Assembly: GCA_930367215.1 (NCBI GenBank)
Contig: OV884056.1
Coordinates: forward strand, 320,508,709 to 320,572,708
Length of the DNA stretch: 64,000 nt
Source of the DNA: Pollenia angustigena
Lineage: Eukaryota > Arthropoda > Insecta > Diptera > Polleniidae
Reading direction: 5' to 3'
The notes under the pieces were generated by a model, which searched no databases, had not been told where the DNA came from, and worked only from the letters and a program-made list of their open reading frames with translations. The position numbers and the translations under genes are program-made. Shown in pieces: positions 22,943 through 34,244 of the stretch. Position 1 is the first letter of the stretch, and the number at the start of each line of letters is the position of its first letter.

Positions 22943-23984
22943 GCTCAAGGTCGTAACGCCCAAAACCATAATTGTCGTAACGCCCAAAAATTTTATCGTT
23001 TTGCCGTTTGGGCTATATGACATTGAATTTGGGTGATATGTTTTTTCAAATTATAGTCTAGGTCATAACGCCCAAAAGAAAAACTGTCATAAGGCCCAAA
23101 AAGTAAAAAAAAAATATAAAATATTCGTCAACAATTTTATTTTACTTCTATATGTACATATAGCAAACAATTATATTGTAAAGCGTTGGATAGGTAGCGG
23201 TGTGGTGGATAGCGTGCCGCGTCGGGCGCGAACGCAACCCGCCCTCCACGCGCCAGGTAATATTTTAAATCGACTTACCTCTCGCAAACTCGTTTAAAAA
23301 CTTTTCTTATACCACTCGAGGCATTGGCGTCACTCAAAAGAGCAGAAGGATTGCTGCATTGGTTTTTAATGTCCTCAACTGCTTTCAACTCTTTGTAAAT
23401 CTCTTTCTGCTGGAGGTGATTTGTATGCTCTATTTTCTGTGTTTAACACACGTTCCATCCTCTAAAATTTCAGCACGTGCCTTACAATTGGATGCATAAC
23501 ATGTATAAAATGTTTTGCCTTTATAAAAAGATTTTTTTTTTTGTATAATTGTTTTTCACTTGTTAAATAAATTAATTTGGAATTACACCGCTTCCCACTC
23601 ACGAACTTAAAACTTTTCGATTGCATTATGTTTAATTTTTTACTAACGACCGCACTCTGTGCAGGCTAAATAATTGTGATTGTTTTGTTAAAGAAGTTTC
23701 AAAATCTTCAAGTAAACTAACTGTTTTTATTATACAGTTTCACTAAAATTGATAGAATTACTTAAAAAATTCATGTTTAAATAAATGTCACAACGCCCAA
23801 ATAAATCTGTCTATTTTTTCGAAAAGATGTCGTTACACTTACAACGTAAAATGTCACAACAACCAAACTTTTCCATTTGGGCGATATAACATAGCATTTG
23901 GGCATTTTGTCATTATTATTTTTGGGTTTTGGGCAATATAACAAGATTTGGACGTTACGACCTTGGGCGTTCTGACCTAACGCC
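22943..23984. mobile_element. inner element with GTAACGCCCAAA repeats
   Basis: CAAGGTCGTAACGCCCAAA near 22946 is inverted near 23960, and CGCCCAAA motifs cluster in both subterminal regions. ATACAGAAC occurs exactly at 22934-22942 and 23985-23993, a candidate 9-bp duplication. The right terminus has about 16 extra bases, so the left end may be trimmed. A GC-rich patch (about 23185-23270) inside includes a tRNA-like TGGTGGATAGCG. Confidence 0.6.
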
Positions 23985-24049
23985 ATACAGAACATCGGCT
24001 TCGATTAATAAAGCTGCTCTGCATAACCGACCTTCGGCCCTGCGCAATG

Positions 24050-24300
24050 GTTTTCTTCTATATGGTATACCAAACACCGGCTTCGCTAACTAAAGCTTCT
24101 CTGCGTAGCCGGGTAAAGTCGGTATTTTTATACTATAGAGAAGAAAATCCTGGCACTATGCAGAAAAGCTTTAGTTAGCGAAGCCGGTGTTTGTTATACC
24201 ATAGAGGAAAAAGTCATTGCGCCCGGCCGAAGGCCGGCTATGCAGAAAAGCCTTAGTTGGCGAAGCTTGTGTTTGGTATATCATACCATGATATCTATCG
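24050..24300. repeat. hairpin-rich segment
   Basis: ACACCGGCTTCGCTAACTAA at about 24073 is inverted at 24175-24195, and GAAGCTTGTGTTTGGTATA repeats the motif again. TTCGGCC and GGCCGAA also pair. It probably forms branching stem-loops as a subterminal part of the 22676-24574 element. Confidence 0.65.
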
Positions 24301-24837
24301 CGTGATTCTTTAAAGCAAAAGTGTATAATTGATTGTATTACATATACTGGGCTCTTATTTCATTTCAAAAATTGGGGTTTTATTTCATATGAAAAAGCAC
24401 CAAAAATTAGGGAATTATTTAATTTATGTTTGGGGCGTTATTTCATTTCGTTGGGGGCGAATTTCATTTTCAAAATTGGGGCTTTATTGCGTATGAAATA
24501 AGGCCTCACGATTTGGGGGATTATTTCATTTTTTTTGGGGGGCTTTTATTTTTGGGGGTTATTTAATGCCGCCTTTACAACTGCTAGGGGCGTTCAATAT
24601 TCTTCAAACTAAAGCATTATATGTTGGAATATTGGAAACATATCTTCCCCGAACTTTTGAAAATATGTGCGTATTAAATGATTGAAGACTTTTCTTAAAA
24701 AAAAAGACTTCGGTCCAGAAGACTGTGCATTTTTGTATCAACAATATTTAAAAAGATATAAATGTCATGACTGAAATCGAATCTTGATTCAATTTGGGTA
24801 TCTGAAATACGGATTTCAAATAATAAATTACACCTAA

Positions 24838-25129
24838 AGCGGCTCAAACACTTGCAATAAAATTGTTCAATTTTACGTATTGTACAATTATATCGCCAAT
24901 GTATATGTGATATTCGAAGGTGAACAATATATTGGCACTAATCAAAAGACTTTTGAAAAGAAAATGAAGTGTGTTGGCAACATTGTACAATGCTGTTTAT
25001 GTTATTCCTATAGGTTATGTTCACCTTTTTATTGAATAAATGAAAGCTTTTTGCGAAATTATACCCATAGGACAAAATGTAAATATGGCGAATATAATAT
25101 ACAATAATATTGATAGTGTATGGGCCGCT
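24838..25129. mobile_element. 292-bp MITE with TAA duplication
   Basis: AGCGGCTCAAACACT and inverted AGTGTATGGGCCGCT are the ends; TAA lies at 24835-24837 and 25130-25132. It occupies part of the loop of the long-TIR element. Next to it (25160-25270) an ACCAAATTCGGGT palindrome lies in host sequence. Confidence 0.75.
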
Positions 25130-26634
25130 TAAGATAAATTTTCCACGCTCTGTAAAAATTGTACCAAATTCGGGTTATTACCCAACCCGAATCAGTGGCA
25201 GCCCTGACCTTTTGTCAATGTACTAGTGTTGCCACTTTGTGGGTAATTACCCGAATTTGGTATAATTTTTACGGTCGTGGGTAGAGCGTGGGTAATTTCT
25301 CTTAGGTGTAATTCAGGTGTAATTTGGAATTTTTACTTCAGATGCCCAAAAAAAATCAAGATTCGATTTCAGTGATGACATTTATTTCTTTTTAAATATT
25401 GTTGCTTAAAAATGCACAGCCTTCTGAACCAAAGTCTCGCTTTCTTTTTAAGAAACGACTTCAGTTATTAAACATACATATATTTTCAAATGTTTGGCAA
25501 TGAATTTCGCAAGATGAACCCTAAGATTTGGATAAAGACGCCTATCATAGTGATTTAGAACCTGAAGTTTATTGAAAAAAGTTATTCAAACTAAAAACTT
25601 GCCTGGGGGAATTTATGTATAATTAATTTTATTTCTATCTTGCTACTTTTTAATGCTGTAGTTTAAAGAATATTTAACGCCCTTTACAGTTGTAAAACTG
25701 AATTACGAAAGGGACAGTTGTATAAAACTCTGCAGGCATTTTGTTTACTAAATAAGGTATAAAGGGTATTTTTTAAGACCATGAAACTTAAAATGGTAGA
25801 TAACACAAAAATAAAAAATTAATTTTAATAGCAGATTGATACACGGCATTACGATTACAAACTGATTTAAAACAAATAGACACCGCGCCTGTCCTTTACT
25901 AAACGCATTGCAGACGTCCAATTTTGTTTCTCTTTTTCGAATAAAATTAACAATGTTGACCTCCAAGAGACCGATTGTTGCTTGTTTATCAGCATTTACC
26001 ACTGACTACACAGCCCTACGGATAACAATCAATAAGTTTCACATCGCACGGCCTTGAAGACGAATTGACAGTTTATATTCTCTAAATCAAAACATCGCCT
26101 TCATTTGTGAAAAAAGTTGCGTCATTTAAATCATGAAGTCACCTTTAAGTTGCGAAAATCGATGGCTGATTTTCAAAGTATATTTGGATAATTTGGTGGC
26201 GTTGTTCAAGCATGAATCTATTCATGATGATGTGCCTGATCAAAAAGTGAAAATAGTATGACAGTTCGTTTGACAGCTAACCTTTCGTAAGCTCTATGGG
26301 GCTAAAAAGCATCCATTTTCGTTAATTTCGATAATACACGAATTCCCAATAATAATATTTTTTTTAATGTACAAAATTTTTGGAAATCCCAGCAAGGTTT
26401 TTTTGTTTTTTTTTGTATGGAATCTCTAACGAAATTTTCAATAAGTATTTTTTTATTTCTTTTTTTTTTTTATTGAATCTTCATTACTTATTACAATAAG
26501 TATCCATATCTTAATCCTAATAGTTATTTATTAGATATTTCCAAAGAAACATATAGTTTACCGTATTCAATTACTTATTATTCTACATTCAGTCCCAGCA
26601 GGTGCCATCTATATCCAAAGACTAAACGTTTGAC

Positions 26635-27460
26635 TTGATAATGCGTGCGGTTAAATTATTAAAAAGCCTGAATATTTGCAATATTTATGTGTTATATGAA
26701 TCAAAATTCTATTCGATAATTTTTGACGAAAGCACGAATTTGTCGGGGAAAAGCCAGATGTCCTTATATTTAAGATATTTCAACATACAACAAAAAGTTT
26801 TCAGGGAAGAATTTATTGGCGTTGTTGTAAACGCATTTCAAGAGGCTTCAAAAGATATTGATGACGTTGATGTGTCAATTGATGCGAAGGCATTATCATC
26901 AATAGTTCTTAAAGCTTTGACAAATTTTGTGTAGGAGATGGAACAGATGGGTGACCTCTGATGTCAGCAGGAAATGGAGCTGTTCAAAATTTCTGGAAAA
27001 GCGACAAATGCGAAACAAACGCCTTGCTATTCCCATAAATCGAACAACTCAATATCTAAAAGCAATAAAGTGCCTTAATACAAAAAAATGTATAATTTGT
27101 TAAAGAAACGACAAAATTTTTTAAATATTATCATCCCAAGCGAAAAACAGTTTAAGCAAAGTATTTGGGAGCCAAACTCTCTTCATTATGCGTCTTTACA
27201 ACAAGTGTTCATCATATAGTAGAAGCTTTGGAAAAAATATCTGAGTGGAAAGGTAGTATCTCTACCTTTATATTAAGGAACTCACTTAGTACTTTTAAAT
27301 TTATTTGCGGAATATACATATTAAGTATGATACCTATTGTAACACATCCACTAAGTATCATTTTACAAAAGGATCAAGCCTTATCAAAATTTTAATCATG
27401 TGCCTTGAAGAAAAAAGAAATAAAGCAGAAGAACAATTTAAAGCGATTTTTGAAAAAGTT
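26635..27460 (+). pseudogene. hAT transposase remnant, core region
   Basis: From 26635 the frame reads AVKLLKSLNI, then FYSIIFDESTNLSGKSQMSL (the first-Asp FDEST region of ZMYM/TTF-type hAT transposases), then LRYFNIQQKVFREEFIG. After a stop and frame changes come GAKLSSLCVFTTSVHHIVEALEKISEWKG and CLEEKRNKAEEQFKAIFEK. The partner copy retains a fuller TRWVDRHDSA between these blocks, so this copy has an internal deletion. Non-functional. Confidence 0.75.
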
Positions 27461-27465
27461 AAAGG

Positions 27466-27690
27466 TTTTAACAGTTTTGTAATTGTATATGACTTGATAA
27501 CACTTTGCGGTAGAAGTTTAGGTATGTTCAATACATTTAGGATATCTATTGGAAATGGTATTTTGAGATCTTTTAAAATAAATTCATTAATGTAATCTAA
27601 AACTCGGTAGTAATCTTCAACATTTTGGATGTGATTATTTCGCTAAAATCTTGTCTCTTCAATAGGAACCTCGATTTGAACGCAAAATAA
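27466..27690. repeat. internally inverted segment of the hAT copy
   Basis: TTCAACATTTTGGATGTGAT and its neighbours occur in the same + direction here and at about 30925, although the two hAT copies are otherwise opposite. So within this copy about 220 bp are flipped relative to surrounding hAT sequence. The breakpoints lie next to AAAGTTAAAG and AACGCAAA. Confidence 0.75.
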
Positions 27691-28303
27691 GCTCCCCCTC
27701 CCTATATTTCCTTAGCTGATTAAACCGTTTTCTTAAAATTTGGCATGCAGGCACTGTAACATCTGAAAGGAAATAGGGAATAGGATGTCAAATAGGGCAA
27801 GAAGGGTAAAAGCTTCCCCTCCCAATATCTTGTTAACTAATGTACCGATTTTCTTTTAAATTCGCAGGCAAATAGTGTTACAGCTGGAAAGTACTATAGC
27901 CTATAGCTTTTATTATTCAGGGCGTGAAGCAAGAGGGGTATAAGCTCCCTCTTCCTATATTTTCTTAACTTAACAACCCGTTTTCTTAATTCCGTTCCCG
28001 GGATTTAAAAAAACCAATCCCGATTGGAAACCTAATGCAGACACTATAACATCTGAAAGAGGACAGGGCATGAAATACGGCAAGATGAGTGAAAGCTCCC
28101 CCTCCCTATATCTTCTTAACTAATCAACTGATTTTCTTGAATTTGGGCAGGCAAATAGTGTAACATCTGGAAAGAACTTTAGTCTATAATTTTATTATCT
28201 TCTTAACTAATCAACCGATTTTTTTTATAATTTGGCATGCAGACACTGTAACATCTAAAAGAAATAAATTATATGGCAAAACAACGTTTGCCGGGTCAGC
28301 TAG
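27690..28303 (+). mobile_element. Helitron-type element (3' end, tandem units)
   Basis: It ends in CAGCTAG followed by T. Seven bases before CTAG is a hairpin of GGCAAA (28275-28280) and TTTGCC (28287-28292). A hairpin just upstream of CTRR is the Helitron 3' hallmark. Upstream are four or five imperfect units of 120-150 bp anchored by AAGCTCCCCCTCCCTATAT and GTAACATCTGAAAG. The 5' TC end is not identified, and no Rep/helicase is coded. Confidence 0.65.
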
Positions 28304-28429
28304 TATATAATAAAAGAGATAAACACCTACTAAGATCTTAACTTAAGCCTGATCTATCAGATAACGTTGTAGATGCTTTAATAAACTGTGATGAAGATAT
28401 CTACCGAAATCTAAGAAAAAATATTTAAA

Positions 28430-28575
28430 AATTTCGTTTCAATGCTCGACAGTAAAGCTACGAGCGGGAGGTCATTTGCTACCCTTCGTCGAATAAAAAC
28501 ATGGCTCGGATCAACAATGACAGAAGATAGACTGTACTGTCTAAATTTGCCTCACAAGGAAATCATAAATTGCTT
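28430..28575 (+). pseudogene. hATC remnant of the rearranged copy
   Basis: The sequence CTACGAGCGGGAGGTCATTT and onwards reads as a degenerate ATSGRSFATLRRIKTWLGS block, the C-terminal dimerisation signature of hAT transposases. The partner copy has ATSERSF-type sequence at about 30580. Stops on both sides. Confidence 0.6.
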
Positions 28576-28645
28576 ATTTAAAAAGATTAATGTATATTGA
28601 ACTGTTCTTATATTTTGTTTAACCTTTTTGTTGAGTTTTTTTTAA

Positions 28646-29503
28646 TTAGGGTAATGACTTTTTTTGGACAAAACTTCTTCATCCCACCACACGATGGGCA
28701 ATTTAGTATTGATAATGAAAATAATTTTTTTAGGCCATTTTGGTCAAAAAAGTTTCCGCACCAAATGCAATTTCTAAAGCTCCTCAAAAAAAATTTTTTT
28801 TTTTTAATTTCCATACACATTATAAATTGTTTATATATGCGATAAATTTAAGCCACCATATTCATAAATGATTATAAAATTTAATAAACGTTTATTAAGG
28901 AAAATTTTCATAGAAAATTTGGTTTTCAAGACTTTATTTAATTTAAAATATTTTTATGACTACAGGCATAAATACATAAAATAAGCAACTGTATAACAAA
29001 AAAGGAAAGCTATCGTTCCGGGTTTAATGAATTAAATTTTAAGTTTAAAGTGCGAGTTGATTTACATAATGGAAACATATCTTGTGCAACTTTAATAGCT
29101 CGTTCCGCGCATATATTACTACGCTGCTGAAAATTATCACTGCTTCATATATCTGCCAAAAAACTCATCTATCACAAAATCTATCATTTGCCATTAAAAT
29201 TTAGTTTATTAAAAAAACAGCGAAATAGATTCTCGATTTGTTGCGCCCTTCTTCCGTACAAATTGAAAGATCTTGTTATATTCATGAAATTATTAGAAAA
29301 TACTTAAAATTTTGTAATTAAATGTAAATTTTGTATAGTAAGGAGAAAAATTGAAATTCAAAACTTAATCGCGTTTGGTGCGGAAACTTTCTTCACGATC
29401 TCGAAAAAGTAATACATAATTTCTTAATATTTTTTCATTGTCTAAGCGGCTTTGCGATGAAGAGTTTGATATTCGCAAAAATTGCAAACAGTACTAAACC
29501 TAA
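28646..29503. mobile_element. insertion in the hAT copy (TTAGG... ends)
   Basis: Absent from the partner hAT copy, which reads straight from GTTGAGTTTTTTTTA to ATATACACAAATTG. The ends TTAGGGTAATGAC and inverted TTAGGTTTAGTAC are loosely alike. AAAGTTTCCGCACCAAATGC (28760) is inverted at about 29370. Two shadow frames at 28597-28845 lie inside; no gene. Confidence 0.6.
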
Positions 29504-29743
29504 TACACATATTGTTTTTAATAATTAACTTTTAAATACAAATTTTTTACTTTTTTGTATTATACAAAATTCCCCCCCCCCCCCTAAGCCTCAAGCTGGA
29601 TCCGCGCCTGTTTAAAGCAATGACAAGGAACATTTTTTCCCAAGATATGTATATCAACCAAATGTGGAAGTTAAACTCATTATTTCAGCAGTTTTATTTT
29701 ATGTTTTATTAATTTTTTTAAATCTTTAAAGTTATTTTTGTTA

Positions 29744-30177
29744 ATTTAACCTTTAATTAGGCGCATTAAGAAAATCACACAATTAATCGCATGGGGTCTC
29801 ACGTGATTATTTAGAAAATCCCGAGCAGCACCGGGACCAAACAGCTAGTTATGTATAAAAAAAAAAAAAACAAAAACAGCATTTTTTCATTTAAAAACAT
29901 AAAATATAAATAAAATTCAGTACTGGTTTCTTTCAACTATTTTACAAGTTGACTCATCTTCATATAAAAAAAAAGTTACACTATTAGTCGCATGGGGTCA
30001 ACAAGAATTAGTCAAGCGACACGTGTGTACGCTTTAACGATATAATCGCAACTTATTTTTGTTCTCTTTTTAAATGAATAAAGCTATAGAAAAAACAAGT
30101 TCGCTCCGAACATTTTAACGTATACATTTTTCAATTTTAATTTCTCCTGACCCCATGCGCCTAATTAAAGGTTAAAT
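29744..30177. mobile_element. MITE with ATTTAACCTTTAATTAGG ends
   Basis: ATTTAACCTTTAATTAGGCG at the left is inverted at the right. GCATGGGGTC recurs three times inside. A Helitron-type 3' end at 29848 lies within it. Target duplication unresolved. Confidence 0.7.
29815..29848 (+). mobile_element. second Helitron-type 3' end
   Basis: TCCCG (29819-29823) and CGGGA (29832-29836) form a hairpin, then eight bases and CTAG followed by T. The terminal CAGCTAG-T equals that at 28303. The extent upstream is not defined, so only the end is called. Confidence 0.5.
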
Positions 30178-30287
30178 AAAAAAAAGCTTGACTAATATTG
30201 ATCTTGCTTAAATGAGTTTAGTGTGTTTTTGCATCTTTGTAAATGTCTTTTTATTAAATAAAACTTAAATTTTATATCAGTGTCCAT

Positions 30288-32187
30288 CAGGCGCGGATCC
30301 AGCTTGAGCCTTAGGGGGGGGGGGGGGGAAATTTTTTATGATACAAAAAAAATTTGTTTTTAAAAGTTTATTAAAAGCAATTTGTGTATATTATACTAAA
30401 AAAAACTCAACAATAAGGTTAAATAAAATATTCAATATAAATTAAAATAAACTTATCTTTTTAAATAAGCAATTTATGATTTCCTTGTGAGGCAAATTTA
30501 GATAGTACAGTCTATGTTCAGTTTGTCATTGTTGATCTGAGCCATGTTTTTATTTGACGGAGGGTAGGAAATGACCTCTCGCTCGTAGCATTACTTACGA
30601 GCATTGAACCGAAAATTTGAAATATTTTTCTTAGATCTAGGTAGATATCTTCATCACAGTTTTTTAAAGCATCTACAACGTTATCTGATAGATTTTCAGA
30701 TATTTTCCGTGTTTGTTGCCAATGCTACAGTTCAGGCTCAAGTTTAGATGTTAGTAGGTGTTTATCTCGAGTTGTGGTTTTAAAAGTTTTATATCTGTAT
30801 ATGACTTGATTACACTTTGAGTAGAAGTTTTGGTATGTTCAATACATTAAAGATATCTATTGAAAAGGTGTTTTGAGATCTTCTAAAATAAATTCAATAA
30901 GAGAATGAAACCTACAGCTCGGTAGAAATCTTCAACATTTTGGATGTGATTATTTCGTTCAAGTCTTGTTTTTTAGGTTGGAACCTCGATTTGAACGCAA
31001 ATAACTTTAACTTTTTTAAAAATCACTTTAAATTGTTCTTCGACTTTATTTCTATTTTCTTCAAGGCACATGATTAAAGTTTTGATAAGGCTTGATCCTT
31101 TTTGAAGATCTATATCGTGCTTTTGTAAAATGATAGTAAGCGGCTGTGTTACAATAAGTATCACACTTAATATGTTGATTCCGCAAATAAATTCAAAAGT
31201 TCTAAGTGAGTTCCTTAATATAAGGCTCTTGATGAAGAATCTCTACCTTTCCACTCAGATATTCATTCCAAAGCTTCTACTATATGATGTACACTTGTTG
31301 CAAAGTGTAAAGCTGAGTCGTGACGGTCCACCCATCTTGTCTCGCATAATGTAGAGAGTTTGGCTCCCAAATACTTTACTAAAAACGTGTTTTGCTTAAT
31401 TTCGGGAAATAGCAAGGCGTTTGTTTCGCATTTGTCGCGGTTTCCAGAATTTTTTAACAGCTTCATTTTTTGCTGACATCAAACGACACCCATCAGTTCC
31501 AACAATTTTTAAGGTCAAGACTAAAATTTGTCAAAGTTTTAAGAACTGTTGATGATAGTGCCATCGCAACATTATCAATATCCTGTGAAGGCTCTTCAAA
31601 TGCTTTTACAACAAAGCCAAAACAATTCTTGCCTAACAACTTTTTGTTGTATGTTGAAATATTTTAAAGATAAGGAAATCTAGCTTTTCCCCGACAAATC
31701 CGTGCGTTCGTCAAAAATTATCGAATAGGATTTTTTTCATATAACACATATACATATACATAAATATTGCAAATACTAAGGCTTTTTAATAATTCAACCG
31801 CACGCATTTTCAAGTCAAACGTTTACTCTTTGGTTATACACAGATGGCGCCTGCTGGGATTGAATGTAGAATAATAAGTATTTGAATACAGTAAACTAGA
31901 TGTTTCATTGAAAATATCTAATAAATAACTATTAGGATGAAGAGATGGATACTTATTGAAAATTTGGTTAGAGATTCAATAAAAAATCAAAAAAATACTT
32001 ATTGAAAATTTTGTTAGAGATTCAATAAAAAAAAAAAAAAAAACCTTGCTGGGATTTCCAAAAATGTTGTACATTAAAAAAAGATAATATTAATGGGTAT
32101 TCTTGTATTATCGAAATAAATAAAACATATTTTTATAATTTACGGGGGGGAAATTTCCTTATTTCACCCCCCCTGAATCCGCGCCTG
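30288..32187 (-). mobile_element. hAT element with 8-bp TSD GTGTCCAT
   Basis: CAGGCGCGGATCCAG at the left and inverted CTGAATCCGCGCCTG at the right bound 1900 bp. GTGTCCAT is exact at 30280-30287 and 32188-32195. A 15-G run at about 30314 and G/C runs near 32143 and 32167 are subterminal. The transposase remnant is on minus. It serves as the reference for the rearranged copy at 26325-29610. Confidence 0.93.
30500..31815 (-). pseudogene. hAT transposase remnant (TTF/ZMYM type)
   Basis: Read on minus from about 31815: AVELLKSL, an FDE-type catalytic region near 31720, then NALLFPEIKQNTFLVKYLGA, LCETRWVDRHDSALHF near 31330, VHHIVEALE, CLEENRNKVEEQFKVIFKK at about 31050 and a degenerate ATSERSF-TLRQIKTWLRS hATC block near 30570. 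Order and spacing follow ZMYM/TTF-type hAT transposases, but the frames are broken by stops and shifts and the N-terminal zinc finger is absent. Confidence 0.8.
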
Positions 32188-32289
32188 GTGTCCATGTTCT
32201 GTAACTCTCGCGTCGAGAAAGTTTTCGATTGAAATGTGTGAAATGAAACAAAAATGCCATATATTGAAACAAACAGCTGTTTTTCCTAC

Positions 32290-33000
32290 TTAACTGTGTC
32301 TGTATCTGTTTTTTGGCGAGTACAAGCTGTCACGTAAGTAAATTACTCGCCAAAAAAAAGTGTGTCTGTAACATTTTGGTGAGAAAAGTTCCCGCATTGA
32401 ACTGTCAAATAAACTCACGAATAAAAATGGGGAGAAAAAAATTTTAACACTAAAAAACAAGTAAAAATGCAAAATGCAAAGAATAATAATAATAACATTT
32501 TGTTCTTGGCACATTTTTCATTGATTTATTATTTTTCTTTTAACATTTTATAAAATATACGAATGTCTTCAAAGCTCGTTTGCAAATAACAAACACTAAA
32601 GTCGCTCTTTACACAATTTGGTATAGCCGACGGTTGTATTTTCGCCGCCGTTGTTGAAAAATTTTAAATTTTAGGTAATTTTGGTCGCCGTCAACGATAT
32701 GTGTTACTGGCGTTCTGAACGTCTGCAATGTCACATCGGCTTCGAGTGCAATATTATGACATTTATAACGTAACGACGTAATCTCTTTTGATAGTTTTCG
32801 ACATGGGTTACAGACACACATTTTTCTCACTTTTCGAGAAACGATGGAATATTTTGTTTCACATCTTTTCGATGCAAGAAGTTCTCACTAAAGTTACAGA
32901 ACATGGGTACAGGTGTAATTTCATTTAAATCGGGTAATTTTGCTTCATCTGAAGTGTAATTTTGAATCTTTTTGGTGGTAACACTGCAATGTACCTTTGA
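32290..33000. repeat. TACAGAAACAC-type repeat region, copy 1
   Basis: CTCGAGAAACGATGGAATAT and nearby TTTCTCAC/ACAGACACAC motifs match 36830-36960 and, more weakly, 40740-40960. A TTTTTGGCGAGTA palindrome lies at about 32310-32355. Two minus frames (32609-32830, 32827-33021) overlap by four bases and are slightly GC-richer than surroundings, but I recognise no domain. Treated as repeat. Confidence 0.5.
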
Positions 33001-33009
33001 TATACTGAT

Positions 33010-33878
33010 CAGCGTTGCCACGACCCAAAAAAAAATTTGTAACCAAAATGTTAGAATAAAGTAACCAAAAGCGAAAAAAAGCAGCCAAAATTATTTTGTA
33101 TCAAAAGTTCTTTTTTATTCCCATTTCTGTTTAAAAATTGTGTGCCTAAAGAAGAAATAGTGTTTGTTTGTATCTTGTAGGCTCATAAACCGCTGGACCG
33201 ATATTTTTTTAAAGTTTTGACAGTATATTATAGATTGTCGGGAAGGAACAATAAATAGGCTACATAATTTTTCGAAATTTTTTAGTGGAAGTTGCGCCTC
33301 CTATAAAAAAATTAAAACTTATTTTTGTCAATTTTAAAAAATGTTTGAGCTAGAGCTTTCAAACTTCTTTTTATAGAGAGCTCTCACAAGTTAAACTTTT
33401 AAAGTCTTTCTGTGCGTTATGGTATCAAAGTGCAACATTTAACTTAATTATGCAGTAGATCTTTAATATATATGTAGATGATTTTTGCCCGGTGGAAATA
33501 TAATCATATTAAACGGGATGGGATCGGAAGGGCCTTTGACCATATCGTTTATCTAGAATAGTGTTTCAGTTCGACCTACAAAGCATTAAGAATAGCAGAT
33601 AATTGCCATCTACACTTCAAAATATATATCTTATGTAGTTGAGTTGATAGTCTGTAAAAGTTTAAGCTTTAAAAAAATAATATTTAAGTAGATGAAAAAT
33701 GTGTTGTTTTTAGATGCACAAATACCATACACAATTTTAAGGGTCATAAAAGAGGAGCGGGTAGTTCTTGTTCCAAAACAAGAAATTGGTTATTTTTGTG
33801 TTGAACATAAGTAAACAAAATGGGAAAAAGGTACACAAGTACACATTGGAAAATAAAGTAACCAAAACGGCAACGCTG
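33010..33878. mobile_element. hAT-type MITE with 8-bp TSD ATACTGAT
   Basis: CAGCGTTGCCACGACCC and inverted CAGCGTTGCCGTTTTGG are the ends, with ATACTGAT exact at 33002-33009 and 33879-33886. AGTAACCAAAA is repeated near both ends. The ends resemble those of 8290-8955 and 58056-61847, so they probably used the same hAT transposase family. Non-coding. Confidence 0.92.
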
Positions 33879-33987
33879 ATACTGATCGCTTGCTGAGATC
33901 GAACAATAGACAAACCACATTTTGAAAAACAACAAGAACAAAACTATCGTCATGCTGTTTGTTGTTGTTCTTATTCCTCATGCGTTA

Positions 33988-34242
33988 CCCAGCAAAACAA
34001 ACAAAAAAAAAAAAAACATGCAATTAACAAAATAGGTATATGTGTATAAATATGTATATATAAAGTTTCTCAGAAAATTCTTTAAAATATACAAAATTTT
34101 TAAAAGAAATATTGATAAGTATATTTTAAATAAAAATAAACAAAAAATGTTTGTGCAATAAGAAATAATTTTCAATTATTAAAACTTTTTTGTTTGCTAT
34201 TATAGGTAATAATTATATGCAATTATCAAAATGTTTGTTGGG
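33988..34242. mobile_element. MITE with CCCAGCAAAACAAAC ends and TA duplication
   Basis: TA-CCCAGCAAAACAAAC at the left and GTTTGTTGGG-TA at the right. AT-rich interior. Ends related to the CCCAGTAAAAACTTC family; Tc1/mariner-like by its TA target. Confidence 0.7.
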
Positions 34243-34244
34243 TA

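Larger units (their letters stand above)
22676..24574. mobile_element. GCGGCATGAAATAACCCCC element inserted in the long-TIR element
   Basis: GCGGCATGAAATAACCCCCA at the left is inverted at the right as GGGGGTTATTTAATGCCGC. TTGCAACTG and TTACAACTG flank it (22667-22675, 24575-24583), a 9-bp duplication with one mismatch. The uninterrupted opposite arm reads through TTACAACTG once. Subterminal TTATTTCAT and GGGG motifs recur many times. A 9-bp duplication fits Mutator-like elements. Confidence 0.75.
22116..26316. mobile_element. long-TIR element (MULE or foldback-like), interrupted
   Basis: GGTTAGCTGTCAAACGAACT at about 22138 is inverted near 26270, and homology continues inward for more than 500 bp (to about 22673 and 25685). 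It resumes after an insertion (24584-24834 versus about 25300-25670), so each arm is about 800 to 1000 bp. Arms are diverged. Long TIRs suggest a Mutator-like or foldback element. I found no transposase and no convincing target duplication. Confidence 0.65.
26325..29610 (+). mobile_element. hAT element, rearranged copy
   Basis: Homologous and opposite in orientation to 30288-32187. The right end CTGGATCCGCGCCTG at 29610 and the C-rich subterminal run match. The left end is missing where the long-TIR element abuts. It contains an inverted internal segment (about 27466-27690), a Helitron end at 28303 and another insertion at 28646-29503. Coding fragments are separated by stops. Confidence 0.8.

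Noticed and set aside
32609..33021. Two overlapping minus frames of 73 and 64 codons
   Set aside because: The first begins at GTG, no domain is recognised, and the region aligns with a repeat at 36830 and 40740.
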